Origin: Branchinecta lynchi | Taxonomy: Eukaryota; Arthropoda; Branchiopoda; Anostraca; Branchinectidae | DNA length: 64,000 bases | Assembly: GCA_023053575.1 (NCBI GenBank) | Contig: JAKZAP010000021.1 | Location: forward strand, 8,556,212-8,620,211 | Direction: 5' to 3' | Shown here: one piece after another, positions 22,868 through 35,700 of the stretch | Layout of the letters: every line of letters begins with the position of its first letter | How positions within the stretch are numbered: the first letter of the stretch is position 1 | Program-made: the position numbers and the translations under genes | Notes under the pieces: generated by a model | Seen by the model: only the letters and a program-made list of their open reading frames with translations | Databases searched by the model: none | Told to the model about the DNA's origin: nothing

Positions 22868-22956
22868 CCTACGTTGCCGGGGCAACGTGAAGTGTTGCGG
22901 CAACCTTTGTCCGGCTTCGCCGACTAAAGTGTTGCGAGAGCAACACTTTGGTTTTG
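22868..22956. repeat. Cluster of short hairpins
   Basis: Four palindromes follow closely: CGTTGCCGGGGCAACG, GTTGCGGCAAC, GTCCGGCTTCGCCGAC and AGTGTTGCGAGAGCAACACT. The last, with TTTGGTTTTG, is repeated in exact inverted form at 26391-26418 (28 nt). The pair could be the ends of a nested 3.5-kb element, but I find no target duplication. Confidence 0.65.
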
Positions 22957-23097
22957 TTTCTTCACTGTCGGTTAAATGCTGAAATTGTCAACTTATCGAA
23001 GCTTTTAAAACGGTATGTTCTAAAAAGAATAATCATATGATCAAAAGCTGTTCTTTAGCGTTGTAAAACCAACAACAAAACAATATCGGAAGAAGGG

Positions 23098-25870
23098 ACT
23101 AAATTGACTTGGCGGTCAGTTGAACTTTATCCTTTTCAATCGTAGATATCGTGACGGATGAAAACTTGGAACAATATCTTATATAATCTAGTTGGTGTTA
23201 TAAAGCTATCCGTAACGTTTCAGGATTAAAATACCATAGATGACACTATTAATTATTACAAAACTACCTTATTGTTTTAGATTACCGTATCGTTTGTACC
23301 CGTTGTGTAAACAGTTAATCCTCGGTTATAGCGATAGACCATCGATACAAATTTTCTTACCGCCATATTTACAGATATCGAATACAATGTGCACCAATTT
23401 TCAAAAATTTGTAGCCCCTCGTGAACCGATTCTTACTTACAAGTCCCTCTCCCGTGATTGACATCAAATTCATCGGAGCAAATAATGGATACACCAGCTA
23501 TTAAAAGTTGCAAACCCCTCCTCGCTGAAGATGATTATAGCATAAAAGCCTTTTGGCTTTTTGGGAACAAAATTGTTCTTACCATCTAATACACCTGATA
23601 CAAATAACAGGTATACCAACTAGCAAAAGCTGCAAACTCCTCATTGCCGAAGATGATTATGAGCTAACAGTCGACTGTTGCTTACAGTCGACTGTTGCTT
23701 ACAAGTCTCTTACATGTCTCACACCTGGTATTGCCTATTTTTGGTTTCAGTGTGTACCTTACTCCTGAAGTTGTCAACCCCTTGAAACTTTCAAACTGGT
23801 TTATCTCATGAAGGATTTTTGTTCAAAAAAATGGATGACATATACTTTGATCAGCTCATCAAGGGCATCGATTGCCCTAACCACAACAAAAGAATATCGG
23901 AAAAAGGGACTAAATTGACTTTGCAGTCAGTTGAACTTTATCCTTTTCAATCGTAGACATCGTGACGGATGAAAACTTGGAACAATATCCTATATAATCT
24001 AGTTGGTATTATAAAGCTATCCGTAACTTTTCAGGATTAAAATACCATAGATGACACTATTAATTATTACGAAACTACCTTAACTCCTCATTGCCGAAGA
24101 TGATTATGAGCTAACAGTCGACTGTTGCTTACAGTCGACTGTTGCTTACAAGTCCCTTACATGTCTCACAACTGGTATCGCCTATTTTTGGTTTCAGTGT
24201 GTACCTTACTCCTGAAGTTGTCAACCCCTTGAAACTTTCAAACTGGTTTATCTCATGAAGGATTTTTGTTCAAAAAAATGGATGACATATACTTTGATCA
24301 GCTCATCAAGGGCATCGATTGCCCTAACCACAACAAAAGAATATCGGAAAAAGGGACTAAATTGACTTTGCAGTCAGTTGAACTTTATCCTTTTCAATCG
24401 TAGACATCGTGACGGAAGAAAACTTGGGACAATATCCTATATAATCTAGTTGGTATTATAAAGCTATCCGTAACTTTTCAGGATTAAAATACCATAGATG
24501 ACACTATTAATTATTACGAAACTACCTTGTTTTACATTATCGTTTGTACCCGTTGCGAAAACAGTAAATTCTAGGATACAGCGAGAGACCATCGATACAA
24601 ACTTTCTTACCGTCAGTTTTATACAAATTGAATACAATGTGCAACAACTTGCACAAATTTCTAGCCCCTCGTGCACCGATTCTACTGACAAGTCCCTTTC
24701 CCGTGATAGACATCAAGTTCACCGGATAAAAATAATGGGTACACCGGCTAGCAAAAGTTGCAAACCCCTCATCGCTGAAGATTTTTGTAGCATAACAGCC
24801 TATTATTACTGACAAGTCCCTTGCATGTCTTACAATTGGGAACCTAATTGTTCTTACCATCAAATGACAGGTACGCCAACTAGCGAAAGCTGCAAACCCC
24901 TCATTGCCGAAGATGATTATGAGCTAACACTCGACTGCCGCGTACAAGTCCCCTACATGTCTCACAACTGGTATCACCTATTTTTGGTTTCAGTGTGTAC
25001 CTTACTACTGAAGTTGTCAACCCCTTGAAACTTTCAAACTGGTGTATCTCATGAAGGAATTTGTGTACCAAAAAATGGATGACATATACTTTGATCAGCT
25101 CATCAGCGGCTATCGATTGCCGCCGAAAAAAAAAATTCTACCTGTCTTAGTTCAAAAGTTGACTTTCTTGCCGTAGGCCAACTTTCTAACGTCACCACTT
25201 AGAAAGGAGCAAAGGATAAGCTCTAGTTTCTTTAGCAATGAGAGAACTTCTAAAGTTTAAGAGGTACATCTGATACCATTTCTCTACCGCAAACCCAAGT
25301 GCAAAAAAACGAATGATAAACTCAGCTGAAATCGCGTACACAAATGGAACCAAATTGTTCTTACCATCGAATACACCGGAAACAAATAACAGGTACACCA
25401 ACTAGCAAAAGCTGCAAGGCCCTCATTACCGAAGATGATTATGAGCTAACAGTCGACTGTTGCTTAAAAGTCCCCTACATGGCTCATAACTGCTATCGCC
25501 TATTTTTGGTTTCAATGTACCTTACTACTGAAGTTGTCAACCCCTTTGAAATTTTCAAACTGGTTTATCTCATGAAGGAATTTTTGTACCAAAAAATGGA
25601 TGACATATACTTTGATCAGCTTATCAGTGGCTATTGATTGCCGTCGAAAAAAAATTCTACCTGTCTTAGTTCAAAAGTTGACTTTTTTGCCGTAGGCCAA
25701 CTTTCTAACGTCACGACTTAGAAAGGAGCAAAGGATAAGCTCTAGTTTCCTTAGCAATGAGATAACTTTTAAAGTTTAAGGGGCACATCTGATACCGTTA
25801 CTCTACCGCAAACCCAAGTGCAAAAAATTTTTTTTATAAAATCAGCTGGAATCGTCGCAGACATGGACAG
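23098..25870. repeat. Modular direct repeats inside the 5.6-kb element
   Basis: Module 1 (about 175 bp, starting GACTAAATTGACTT and ending GAAACTACCTT) occurs near 23098, 23910 and 24354. Module 2 (TTGTTCTTACCATC ... GAAGATGATTATGAGC ... GATCAGCTCATCA) occurs near 23573, 24085 (partial), 24845 and 25350. The last two copies form a ~510-bp tandem with a downstream CCGTAGGCCAACTTTCTAAC segment. Module 2 stays open in one frame in three copies (ITGTPTSKSCK...EDDYELTVDC), with an in-frame 15-bp difference. I recognise no protein family. Confidence 0.7.
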
Positions 25871-26542
25871 AAACAATAGATGGCAGCACTTTCGGACCCG
25901 TGGGAAAAAGCCACTTTTTTGTCTCTGTAGATTTTTCTATTTATCACTCAAAGAAGATATGTTGGCTGTGGGGCCGGGTAACTGCCGCATATATTTAACA
26001 CTTATAGATTTTAGTCCATCTTCAATTTGAAACTGGTGCCTGCCTGCTAGCGTGCTAGAACGGAGCTTTCCACTCGAAAGCAGAAACATGGTTTGATGAA
26101 ACGAAAGGTTCGCTACACAACTTGAGATGGTCCTCTCCGACATAGGCTATACAACTCCACTTCACTTCGCAAACCGTAGGCTCTGGCTCGATGACAAGCA
26201 AAAACCATCCTTATTGGCCCCAGGCAAGAGTTCTACGGAGCTTTCCAAAATGTAATGTCATATTCATCAATCCGGCCTAAGGTCCACACTTTCCGTAAAA
26301 ACCGCACAGGTTAGAACCTTCCCAGTTACCAGGAATAAAATGAAATCGGAGTCATAGGAAAAAAAAAAAAAAAAAAAAAAAAAACGAGGACAAAACCAAA
26401 GTGTTGCTCTCGCAACACAACTAGGAGGTATGGGACTTTCGACTTACAGACTAAATTATCGGCCTTTGATAACCATTCTGAGCAAGTGAATTGCTGGAAA
26501 CGTTAATCTGGCTATTTCTTGTTGGTACCCTTGTGGTACCAA

Positions 26543-26674
26543 CAGGTCCGTATCCAGGGATTTATTTCGGGGGGGGGGGGGGGGGTTATTGCATGCTGGT
26601 CGGACAAATAAGTAAAAAAAAAAAAAAGATCAGAGGGAAAAGCCTACAAAAATCATAATTTTTGTATGGCCTTG
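26543..26674. mobile_element. Poly-G hAT-like MITE, copy 1
   Basis: Starts CAGGTCCGTATCCAGG and ends GGCCTTG, with the shared TTATTTCGGGGGG run and CAGAGGGAAAAGCCT. GGTACCAA flanks both sides exactly (26535-26542 and 26675-26682). Sibling copies are at 31835 and 58041. Confidence 0.8.
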
Positions 26675-26709
26675 GGTACCAACAAGGTACCAAAATGTGG
26701 CACAATGTA

Positions 26710-27630
26710 TAGTTTGGTCAAAAGTATTTTTTCACTTTGCGGTTAAGGTGCACACTTCAAGGGAGCTGGCAGTTCATTTCTGTTCTTTAAGGGATGTTCA
26801 GACTTTTTTCCCGATCAGTCCACTCTAAGCGTGACACAAGATTTCCAGTGGGACTCCCCTCCAACTCCCCCCCCCCCACATTCATCGGATCCGGTCCGTA
26901 CTTGAAATGGGACGAGAAACGAGGTCTATCCAAATATCAAGGTTCACTAAGATCCGATCACCCGTTCGAAAGTTGTAAATACCTCAAGATTCCGCATTCC
27001 TCCTCCCTCCACTCCCCCACGATGGTCGGACCGGGGAACTGACTATTTCCAAGCGAATTTGTAATTTTAATTTCCCTGATATGCCTGCCAAGTTTGATCG
27101 TCCTAGCCCCCCCCCCCCCTGGGAGTATACCTTAAGTCCGGATCACCGGAATTCCGGAACCCCCTCCAACTTCCCCCACAGTGCCAAAATTTGGTCATGT
27201 TCTGTCTATGGTGGACCAAGGGCTTGTGGTTGTTCTTCCCACCAACTTTAATCCTGATCGCTCAAGTTTAAGCGTGTCCGAAGATTTCCGCCCCCCCCCC
27301 CCGCCCCACATTCATCGGATCCGAACCGGACTTGAAATGGAACGTCTGAGACACAAGGTCGTTCGAAATATCAAGCTTCATACAGATCCGATCACCCGTT
27401 CCAAACTTATACATATACATACGTCAATATTTCGGATCCCCCCTCACCCTACTCAACTCACGGTGGTCGGATCGTCGAAGTGACTATTTCCAAGCTAGTT
27501 TGGTCATATCCCTGATATGCCTGCCAAGTTTCATCATCCTAGCACATCTGGAAGTAGGCTACCCTAACTCGAGAACAGTGGACCGACCGAAAAGTGACCG
27601 GTATATGGCACTTTAGAGAAGCCAATGCTC
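26710..27630 (+). repeat. C-run dispersed repeat, copy 1
   Basis: Contains the family landmarks: GTGCACACTTCAAGGGAGCT, CTCCAACTCCCCC..., ATTCATCGGATCCG, AGATCCGATCACCCGTTC, CTGATATGCCTGCCAAGTTT, and the end GGTATATGGCACTTTAGAG. The ~450-bp unit is present about twice. Other copies are near 33.8, 37.4, 39.4 and 63.3 kb. It is non-coding. Confidence 0.7.
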
Positions 27631-28156
27631 AAATGCTGGGACATGCTGACAGGGGTGACCATGGTTCTCACAGGTAGCTGTGGCCCTTCTTCCGCGTAGG
27701 GGTATCAGTATAAAGTACTTTGGGAATTAAAACATTGGTATTTAATTTTTACCTTGAAATTTTTTGATTTTAAAGGGAACTGGTACCCTTCTGGGGAATA
27801 AGGGGTACACATACGTATGACGTCCTTACTCACCCCTGCCAGCATACCCCAGCATTTGACCATGGGTATAAAAAAGGGCTTAGTTTACTAGACAGGTGCA
27901 GTCCTTTTTTTTTCACCTTACACAATTATACTCTACCTTCTCTCACAACATTCTCCTGTCAGACCCTCCATGAGTCCCCTCCTCACACTATTCACTTTTT
28001 TTTGTTTGTAAAAACGGTCCGTTTCTGTTTTTCCGGAGAAAAACGGAAAAACAGAAACGGTTTTCCGCTTATTTTTCACCGTTTCTGTTTCTGTTCCGTT
28101 TTTTATCGTTTCTGTTTTAGCCAAAAACAGAAACGGTGCCGACCCCTACTTTGCAA

Positions 28157-28547
28157 GGCACAAACTTGTTTTGATGCCTTGTTGCATATCTTGGCTGCAG
28201 CGCCTCAGGTGGTAGAAGGTTTCGGCGCTTCCCCGACATAAATACTTGTTTACCAAAACTCATAGTTAAGTCGTAGCGTCTGCAAGACAGTCTTTGGTTT
28301 ACACAGTGTCTCGAGAAATCAATAGAGGCAAAAGCCTTTTTACTGGAGCTATATTATTATTATTATGAAGAATGGATGTACGGTGTAATGGGGAAAAACT
28401 GTTTTGGAAATATAGAACAGCTGGTGAGGTTCCTCAGTGTAGCTCTAGCCCATAGGGGTAGGTGCCTATAGGAGTTTAAAGTTTAACTGAAAAGCCAGCT
28501 TATTTGTATACGTTTGATTCAAATACACTGAATTATTTTGACTAATA
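28157..28547. other. No recognisable feature
   Basis: Unique AT-rich DNA between two transposons; no exon, RNA or element end is evident. Confidence 0.3.
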
Positions 28548-28705
28548 CACTGTAAAAAAAAATCCTGCGGTATTTCTTACTGTGATTAATCTTATCTTTA
28601 TTGAGATAAGATTACCCCTAATTCGGATTAATTTTATCCCAATAAAGATTAGATTAATCCCAGTAGCAAATACTGCATCCTTATTCGGAGAAACTTTTTA
28701 CAGTG
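28548..28705. mobile_element. Tc1/mariner-type MITE
   Basis: CACTGTAAAAA at the left and TTTTTACAGTG at the right, each flanked by TA. The interior holds the palindrome CTTATCTTTATTGAGATAAG and ATTAATCTTATC / GATTAGATTAAT repeats, so nearly the whole element folds on itself. Confidence 0.8.
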
Positions 28706-29506
28706 TATAGGGATTTTTGTTTTTTACGTCGCGTAGTCTAGTAGTGACGTTCTGAATCTCCGCGGGCTGCACGACAAAGAACTTTACGGCGAGTCGCGGA
28801 AAATTTGAATGTCTGCAAAAGCGTGTGTTTCAATGCAAACAAAGCGAAGATTTTGAAATCTTCGATTCCAGATTGCAGAATCCCACCCGAAGATAGCCCT
28901 ATGTTCTGTGCTACCGCGAATAGGTTTCCTTTTTGGAAGGACACTGAACAGAGAATTTGGCCAGTATTCCACCAAGTTCATTAGCAAGTTCAGCGAATGC
29001 CGATTTCTTCCTGGTCACTTTCACTTCCCATGTTACTTTCATCTTCCTGGTTTGAAGAATGTAAATCCGCCGTGACTTGTTATTACGGCAATTGGCTGCC
29101 GCTGTAGTTGCTAAAGATTCCAAACATAGAGCTATGTCCGTATAGAGGTACAACAGTTGCGGAAGAGAAATTACGCCAGCTAAAATTCAAGAATCGTGGA
29201 TAACAAAGCAACGAAGTAACGCGTTTTTGTCGGTTCTTCTAGCCTAATTAAGTAAAAATACGATAGGTAATCAGACTGTCGTATCTTAGCCCTATTCTGT
29301 TAACCTTTAATATTGTGTGTGTGTGGTGTTGTTTTTTTGTTCTATATGTATTTGCCATGGCCGTTGGATCTTAGCGAAAATAAAATCTTATCTTATATGT
29401 TACGATTCACAAAACATAGGTTTGAAATAATTCCATTCAAATTCGGAATTAGAGAACAAAGAATGACTTCAGATAACTTTGGGACGAGCAATAAAACACT
29501 CATTCA

Positions 29507-29512
29507 TTTATT
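29507..29512 (-). terminator. Probable polyadenylation signal of the CCDC117-like gene
   Basis: AATAAA on the minus strand, about 60 bases after the stop codon at 29573-29575. Position and strand fit a short 3' UTR; the cleavage site is not determined. Confidence 0.45.
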
Positions 29513-29572
29513 AGTGTTGAAGATGGACTGGCTGTTAAAATCGCAAGCGATGATTGACTGTTTAAAGGCTAC

Positions 29573-29756
29573 TTACACTTGATTCTGGTCTGGCATGACA
29601 TTGAAGTCTGGCATCACGGAATTGTTATTCTCTGCCTGAGAATCGTCCATCGCTTGTCTCCTCACATCGTCCCGTTGTAGTCTGTGGACTGATATGAGCT
29701 CCCTTATATCACCACCAGGCGGCTTCCATAACACGAGAGCGTTCGTTGGGCGATCT
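29573..29756 (-). CDS. CCDC117-like exon 5 (terminal)
   Basis: 184 bp: one base completes the Leu codon begun in exon 4, then 60 codons and TAA. The acceptor is AATTTTTCAG. It carries DRPTNALVLWKPPGGDIREL, the most recognisable motif of the protein, then a polar tail ending MPDQNQV. Confidence 0.85.
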
Positions 29757-32700
29757 CTGAAAAATTTCATACCTCTCAGATTGGAAAAAAGAGAAGAGAT
29801 GACTGATGCAAAAACAAAGTTTACTGACATGGTGAAAACGGGGCAAATGTTACGCGTCAATAGGAATAATATTGTGAATTGGGGCTCTTCCGCACCTCCT
29901 TACACCAGCCCCATCTATGTAATTCCGAATCACGCCGCACTTGATAACCCAACGGTTGCGAGAACCCAGGTCTAAGCTAGCGACTTGGAGTGAAGGTGAT
30001 CTAGACCTAATAAATAGAGAATGCTTCCAAATAAACTCCTTCAAAGGGCAGAGATATGTCAAGGCCGAGAAGGGCTAAGATATGACAATCTAGTTACCTA
30101 TGACACATTCACAGTCGGGTTCACGATTCCATTCGTGTCGTATATGGAAAAATAGTTCCAAATAGAGGAAGAAAAGCCGTTTATATAATAGTTTTTGTTA
30201 TCTCCCTGTCTGCAAGCTTTCCCGAATGTTCGGTATTCTGCCACGAAAAGATTAAAAAATGTATCAGGACTTATTATTTCAAATAATGTAAATTTCCCTT
30301 GTACCTTCCTCAACGATTCGACTGTGCAAAACGGATACGTCATCATAATTTTGTTAAAGCTATATTGCGGCTCTTCGTGGCAAGGGTCCTCTTCAGGCTC
30401 AAAGACGCTCTCAAGTTGGAAATACAAACTTGTGGGAAAACAACATGAAATCTTGTATAACTGCAACTTTTTTGCCCTCTGACCCCTGTGCAAAGTTACC
30501 TTCAATTGCCCAGGACCTTCACGTTTCTGCCCTTGGCCATTTCTCCGCATTCCATCTAGGAAGAAGATTTCTTAGACCGGATTAGTCCCTTTACTGTTTT
30601 TAATGTTTATTTTTTTGATCTTGTGCATTTACTACATTATTAAAAACTAGGTGTATTTTTTCCTTTTCTTTGTCTGTACTGCACTATTTTTCTCTTCTCA
30701 AGTGCGTGAATAAAATTTCATTATATCATCATCGCTTAAATACGCATGAAGACGCGATAATAATGTGTTCCTGCGTCGCTCGCTCTCCACGAATAATTGA
30801 TTTTCTTCTTCAGTAATGCAGACAGATTCAGACAGCAAATGCTCCACTTTAGCTTCTTCTTCTTCTTTAGTCACTCAACTGGTGGTCGGTTGCTGCTGGA
30901 GTCATCATGTTTGGTAATGTTTGGTAAACTGCTTCGCTGATCTCGAGGGTGGTCAGAAATTTGATGATTGCAGAGAAATTTGTTTAGCAAGTGAATAGTT
31001 ATGTAAACAATTGTAATTTAGTTGTCGGAATCGTATTTATTTTGTATAGTATGTATATGTCATTGACGGATCAGATGGTTTAGGCATAGTTCTGTCTTAT
31101 ACATTATATTTGTATTATACAAAATAAATAAATATGTGGCACTCTTCATCTTCAGTATGTGCCGCTTTGAGAGGGCGGTTTGTTAAGGCGTTCAGTTGAG
31201 CGCTGTAGAAAACACCCTTAACGCGTTTTTGGTGATTCCTGACAGTTCTGCTTGTACATCCAAATATCAGGTTGTCCACCCGATGAAAGTTTTTCGAGCA
31301 TTAGTCGTATGGAGTTGTACGAAAAAGTAGCATGCAGTAGTAAATGTTTCCACTGCATGCTGCTACTAGCAAACTGTATGCTACTACAGCAAGATCGGAT
31401 GCTATCGGATACTACTACGTAAGATTAACCCAGTCGGAGGCAAGTTAAATAGAAGTATTCCACACTACTACATATCAATACATGCAACTTTTTCATACAA
31501 ATACCATACAACTACATAGTCAAAGAATTGCCAATTTAGTAGACTTTCCCTGTCGGGCTTGTGGTACCTCTATGCGCTTGTACCTTTGTTGTGCTTGACA
31601 AAAACGGTTTATGAAAAATAAGAATAAATGGTTGCTCAGAAAATGAAATCGATTGGGAGACAGGCGAAAGTGACGAACAAATGCTTGGTATTCGTCCATA
31701 TATATTTGCGCCACTGTGTTCACCAACCTCACTACTGGCCACTGAAAAGCCACGTCTGCGTTGAGATTCAAATTTTCCAGGTCTTAGTAGAGCTTATGCG
31801 TTATGGCGACGACCATAGAGATGCTTAACGTCACCAGGCCCGTATCCAGGAATTTATTTCGGGGGGGGGGGGGGGGGGGGGGGGGGGGCTGCGGGTCGAA
31901 AGACATACATCAGAGGGAAAAGCCTTCGGAGGGGGGGGGGGGGGGGGGGGGGTCAACCCTCTAACCCCCCCCCCTGGATACGGCCTTGAACGTCGCTATA
32001 GTTTAAAAAAAAAAATATCCCTTAAAGTTTAACTGAAAAGGCAGCTTATTTTTACATCTGATAGTTGACTGACCCAAGGCTCTCATAATAGCCTTCAGAT
32101 CGTGCACCGCTTGTGTGACAACACAAAACTCACCCAGAACACGGAAAATTTGAATTTCAACAAAATATTGCATGTCCAGGGTAAAAGATGCTCAGCTCGA
32201 AAAGTCACACCTCCAGAAAGTAGGAAAATGGTAAGTCAGCTTATTTTTCTGCAATGGCTTGCTTTATAGCTACTAAATATTTCAAGCGTAGAGGGACCAG
32301 CACATAGAAGGTACCATAAATCGGTAAAAGTCCGTAGGTGATATTAAGTTATGAAAGCAAGAAGAAGTAAGATTGTTTTTGGTACGTTTTTGTTCTATAT
32401 ATGGCTTAATAGCTTTTATATGCAGATATATGTATAAGTAGAAGCCCACAGAGGGGAGTTTTTTCCTTTAGGAGTTTTCCTTTAATTTAGTTTAGTTATT
32501 TCATTTAAAGGACACTTGAATGAAGAGTACCAAGTATCATCCCTATCGGTATGCCTTCCGTTAACATTGCCTGCAGAAAACCCAATCCAAATACGAAATA
32601 GTGTTTCCAATCTATGATTTTTGCTCCATTTTGCATCTGTCCTTATTTCAGTACCGAACAATTTTAGAAATGAACAAATGTCTCCAATCAACCCTTCTTC

Positions 32701-35700
32701 TGGAATATTTTTTAACCAGTAAAGCCCAAACATATATCTAGAAGAAATCCCCATACGATCCGGCCAGCGCTGTATAGGATTTGAATGAATTGCGCTTTTT
32801 GTCTTGGAGTCTGCATGCGCAAACCTCCAGAAACGAACACCCCTGTTTTGAAAACGTCACGCTCAGGAGAAGAATGCTCTCCGTGGCCATATCCGTAAAT
32901 GCATTCTCCATGGTGTGTTCAAGTATGGTTTCATTGTTCAGGTGTCCTTTAAGTTTTTCGTCTTGCTACCATTTTGCCATGGCCTCAGACTTTTTGTGCA
33001 ATAATTATAAATTATTGTTATATATATGTTTTAATAAGTCTGTGGTATTATTAATATACTAACTGTGATAACCAGTTGTATATTGTTTACTGACCTGCAG
33101 GCTTTGCCATTTGATTTTTTTTCTTTTGAGTGTTCTAATTAAAGTAACTGACGATTGTTAAATTACGTTATGACTCTCTTGTATGTCTTTAACGCCTTTA
33201 ACTTATTGTCCGATACCGAGCATCTAATATACGTGTAGCGTGTACCCGAGCGGTTGGTACATATGAGACTATACCGGTACTCTGATCTTAATCGTCGAAG
33301 GGTTGGTTCATAACTGTGGAGGGGGAAGTTCAGACGGTAGGTCCGGGGTCCTACATTCAATAAACAGTGTTTAGAAAAAACACTTACTTTTAATATTGAA
33401 GTTCTGCATACATCGAATACATCTGTTAACCCAACGAGCCTTAATCACTACTATCTTAGAACTGACTCCTAATACAAACACATTGGTCCTTATCTACCTG
33501 ATTTTTCACTTTGCACGATTCACTTTTGAAAGCACTAAAACAGTTGTGAGGAAATAAGTGACGGAAATGCCACTTCAAGAAAAGGCGCTTGGCGAGCGTT
33601 TTTACAAGGATTGGGAATTAAATATTTCGTGTCGTTACACGATAAAGCTAGTTTTCGGCACGCCTATAAATGTGGTTGAAGTAAAAACTTACAATGACTG
33701 CAGGAGGGATCTTGGCAGGATTTCTTCTTCTTTTTCTTGAAATTTCTTCAGTTCTTCTGACAGGACTAATTTCGGTCCTTCAGGAATGGGAGGGGGCTTC
33801 AACCAGTCCTCCTGGAAATAACAAGAGGTGAAAGCTCATATTGCACTTGTAAGAATACTTAGCATGTTTGTCAGATACGGTTTGCATTTGTCAAGGCTGC
33901 ATCTCTCTCCCGATACTCATTTCATCAGAAAATCGGCTTGATCTACTAAATCTGAAATGGTTAGTCCACTCACTGATAACTCTTTCTCCCACAACGATGA
34001 TCGGATCTGGGGAGGGACTATTTTTAAGCCAATCTGATAGGTTCAAGGTTTTAATTACACTTCTGTATAAAATCATAATAAATATAGGGTCAAGCCGCCA
34101 GCCGGAGACACGAGGTCAATTGACAAAAACCCGGTACAGAACAAAACTATTTTACATATAACTAATTCCAAAAATAAATGTAAAAAATTCCATGACTCAC
34201 CACTAGACGGGAACCAGGCCCACAAACCGCAAGATCAACCCGAAAACACACGAAAAAAAAAATAATAAAAAAATGCGCAAGCGAGGGTAACCGATGGCCG
34301 TCAACTTATAAGGAGCCAAGCTAAAATTTATAACCAACAAAATAGAAACTTACTTTAATCGTTGATAGGATCCCTAACATGCCTGCCAAGTTTCATGGTC
34401 ACAGCACAGCCTGCCAAGTTTCATGGTCATAGCACATTTGGAATTACCCCAGCTCGTGTTGACCAGAACTGTGGAAAGCCCTCTCAAACTCCCCCAACTG
34501 TGACAAGATTCGGTCCTGTTATGTCAGTATTGTCTCTACGGCTTATGCTTGTTCGTTAGTCCGAGTCCCATCCCGATCTCTCGACTCTAAGTGTTTCACG
34601 AGATTTCTTGCACCCCCCCCCCCCCCAGTTATTGGATTCGTTCCAAACGTGAAACTGATCATCTGAGACACTTCTTCTTGACACTTGTCAAGTTTGTCAA
34701 GTAAGTGTACTTATTTGCTACTTTTGTAGGGAATTTTCGTTTAGTGAAATGGCAGCTCTAGCCTACTACAGAAATGTGAAAATGACTACTGTTGTGACCT
34801 GTGCATTTCAGTTTATAACAATACAATCCTTATCCGATACCATCTTTTTTCATTTGTGTCGAAGAAGATGCCATCTAGCGACGGGCTCGATAGATAGAAT
34901 TTATCAAGGAGAGGGATAGAATTAATCAACCTTAAACCGGTGTTGCCACCGGTTGCAGAATTCTGTGATCTGTCGTAGATTTTTGTTTCTTCGACAAAGT
35001 GATCAAGAACTCTGCGATCGGTTCCACCAGTAAATGCAAAAATGAAGCATACAAGTTGAGGCGTATTATTATGAAGATGGTAAATAGCGAGATTTCTCGT
35101 TGATAGTTGGTGAAAAGGACCAAGTTTCGTAGGTGCCAGAATGTTATTGTTTTTTTCAGCCACAAGTCACAGGTTCGATCAGAAAAAGTGGCAACACTGA
35201 AGTTTTTATTAATGGAATGTTTCATCAGAACATCAAGAAAAAATACTGTGTTTGCTCAATAGCTGCCTTTCGGAGACTAGAAGAAAGAAGCTGAAGTAAG
35301 CTGGAAGTAATATTGTTTAAGTTGACAAGTTGCATTTTCATTAGTACTGTGACTTTTTTCTCTCAAAGTGATGTCTTTTTTGGAGGTCAGGTTCTACTTT
35401 CAGTAGTAATTTGAGGAAAAGTGGTCGATGAACTTCTGCGGAGGTTGGTATGGGTTCATATCATCCTCTCTGAAGGTTGATACATAATCGTATCAACCTC
35501 TACATAAGTTGTTGTCATGATATAACTACCTGTGGAACATAGGAAGATATATACTACATACCTGTTCGAGAAAACTTATATATATATATATATATATATC
35601 ATGTACCATGTATATCATATTATTATTACTATTCGTATTACATTTTTACAGTCCCAGAAGATCACACGAAAGACAAAAACATATAGAACTTACGGAATAG

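Larger units (their letters stand above)
22514..28148. mobile_element. 5.6-kb hAT-type element, TAGGGGTCGGCACC ends
   Basis: An exact 24-bp inverted repeat marks the ends (22514-22537 and 28125-28148; TAGGGGTCGGCACCGTTTCT...). Flanks are CTTTGAAA (22506-22513) and CTTTGCAA (28149-28156), an 8-bp duplication with one mismatch. Subterminal CCGTTTCTGTTT motifs repeat in both ends. No transposase motif is readable. Inside are an inner inverted repeat (22929-26418), modular internal repeats, a poly-G MITE and a C-run repeat, so it is a composite that gathered later insertions. Confidence 0.75.

Noticed and set aside
26359..26384. Poly(A) run as a retroposed gene end
   Set aside because: No coding or SINE-like sequence precedes it; likely a homopolymer beside the inner inverted repeat.
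30098..30550. 150-codon minus-strand frame
   Set aside because: It spans the Penelope-like motif and AT-rich DNA; the frame has no domain and coincides with repeat sequence.
31520..31771. Possible PIF/Harbinger transposase remnant
   Set aside because: Only a loose resemblance (VRHFRLSPNRFHFL); no DDE motif or inverted ends nearby.
34813..35225. Two overlapping minus-strand open frames (116 and 97 codons)
   Set aside because: They overlap in different frames within intron 3, have no splice support and no recognised domain; most likely chance.
35577..35599. (TA)n as a possible transposon end or promoter
   Set aside because: A simple microsatellite; no inverted partner.
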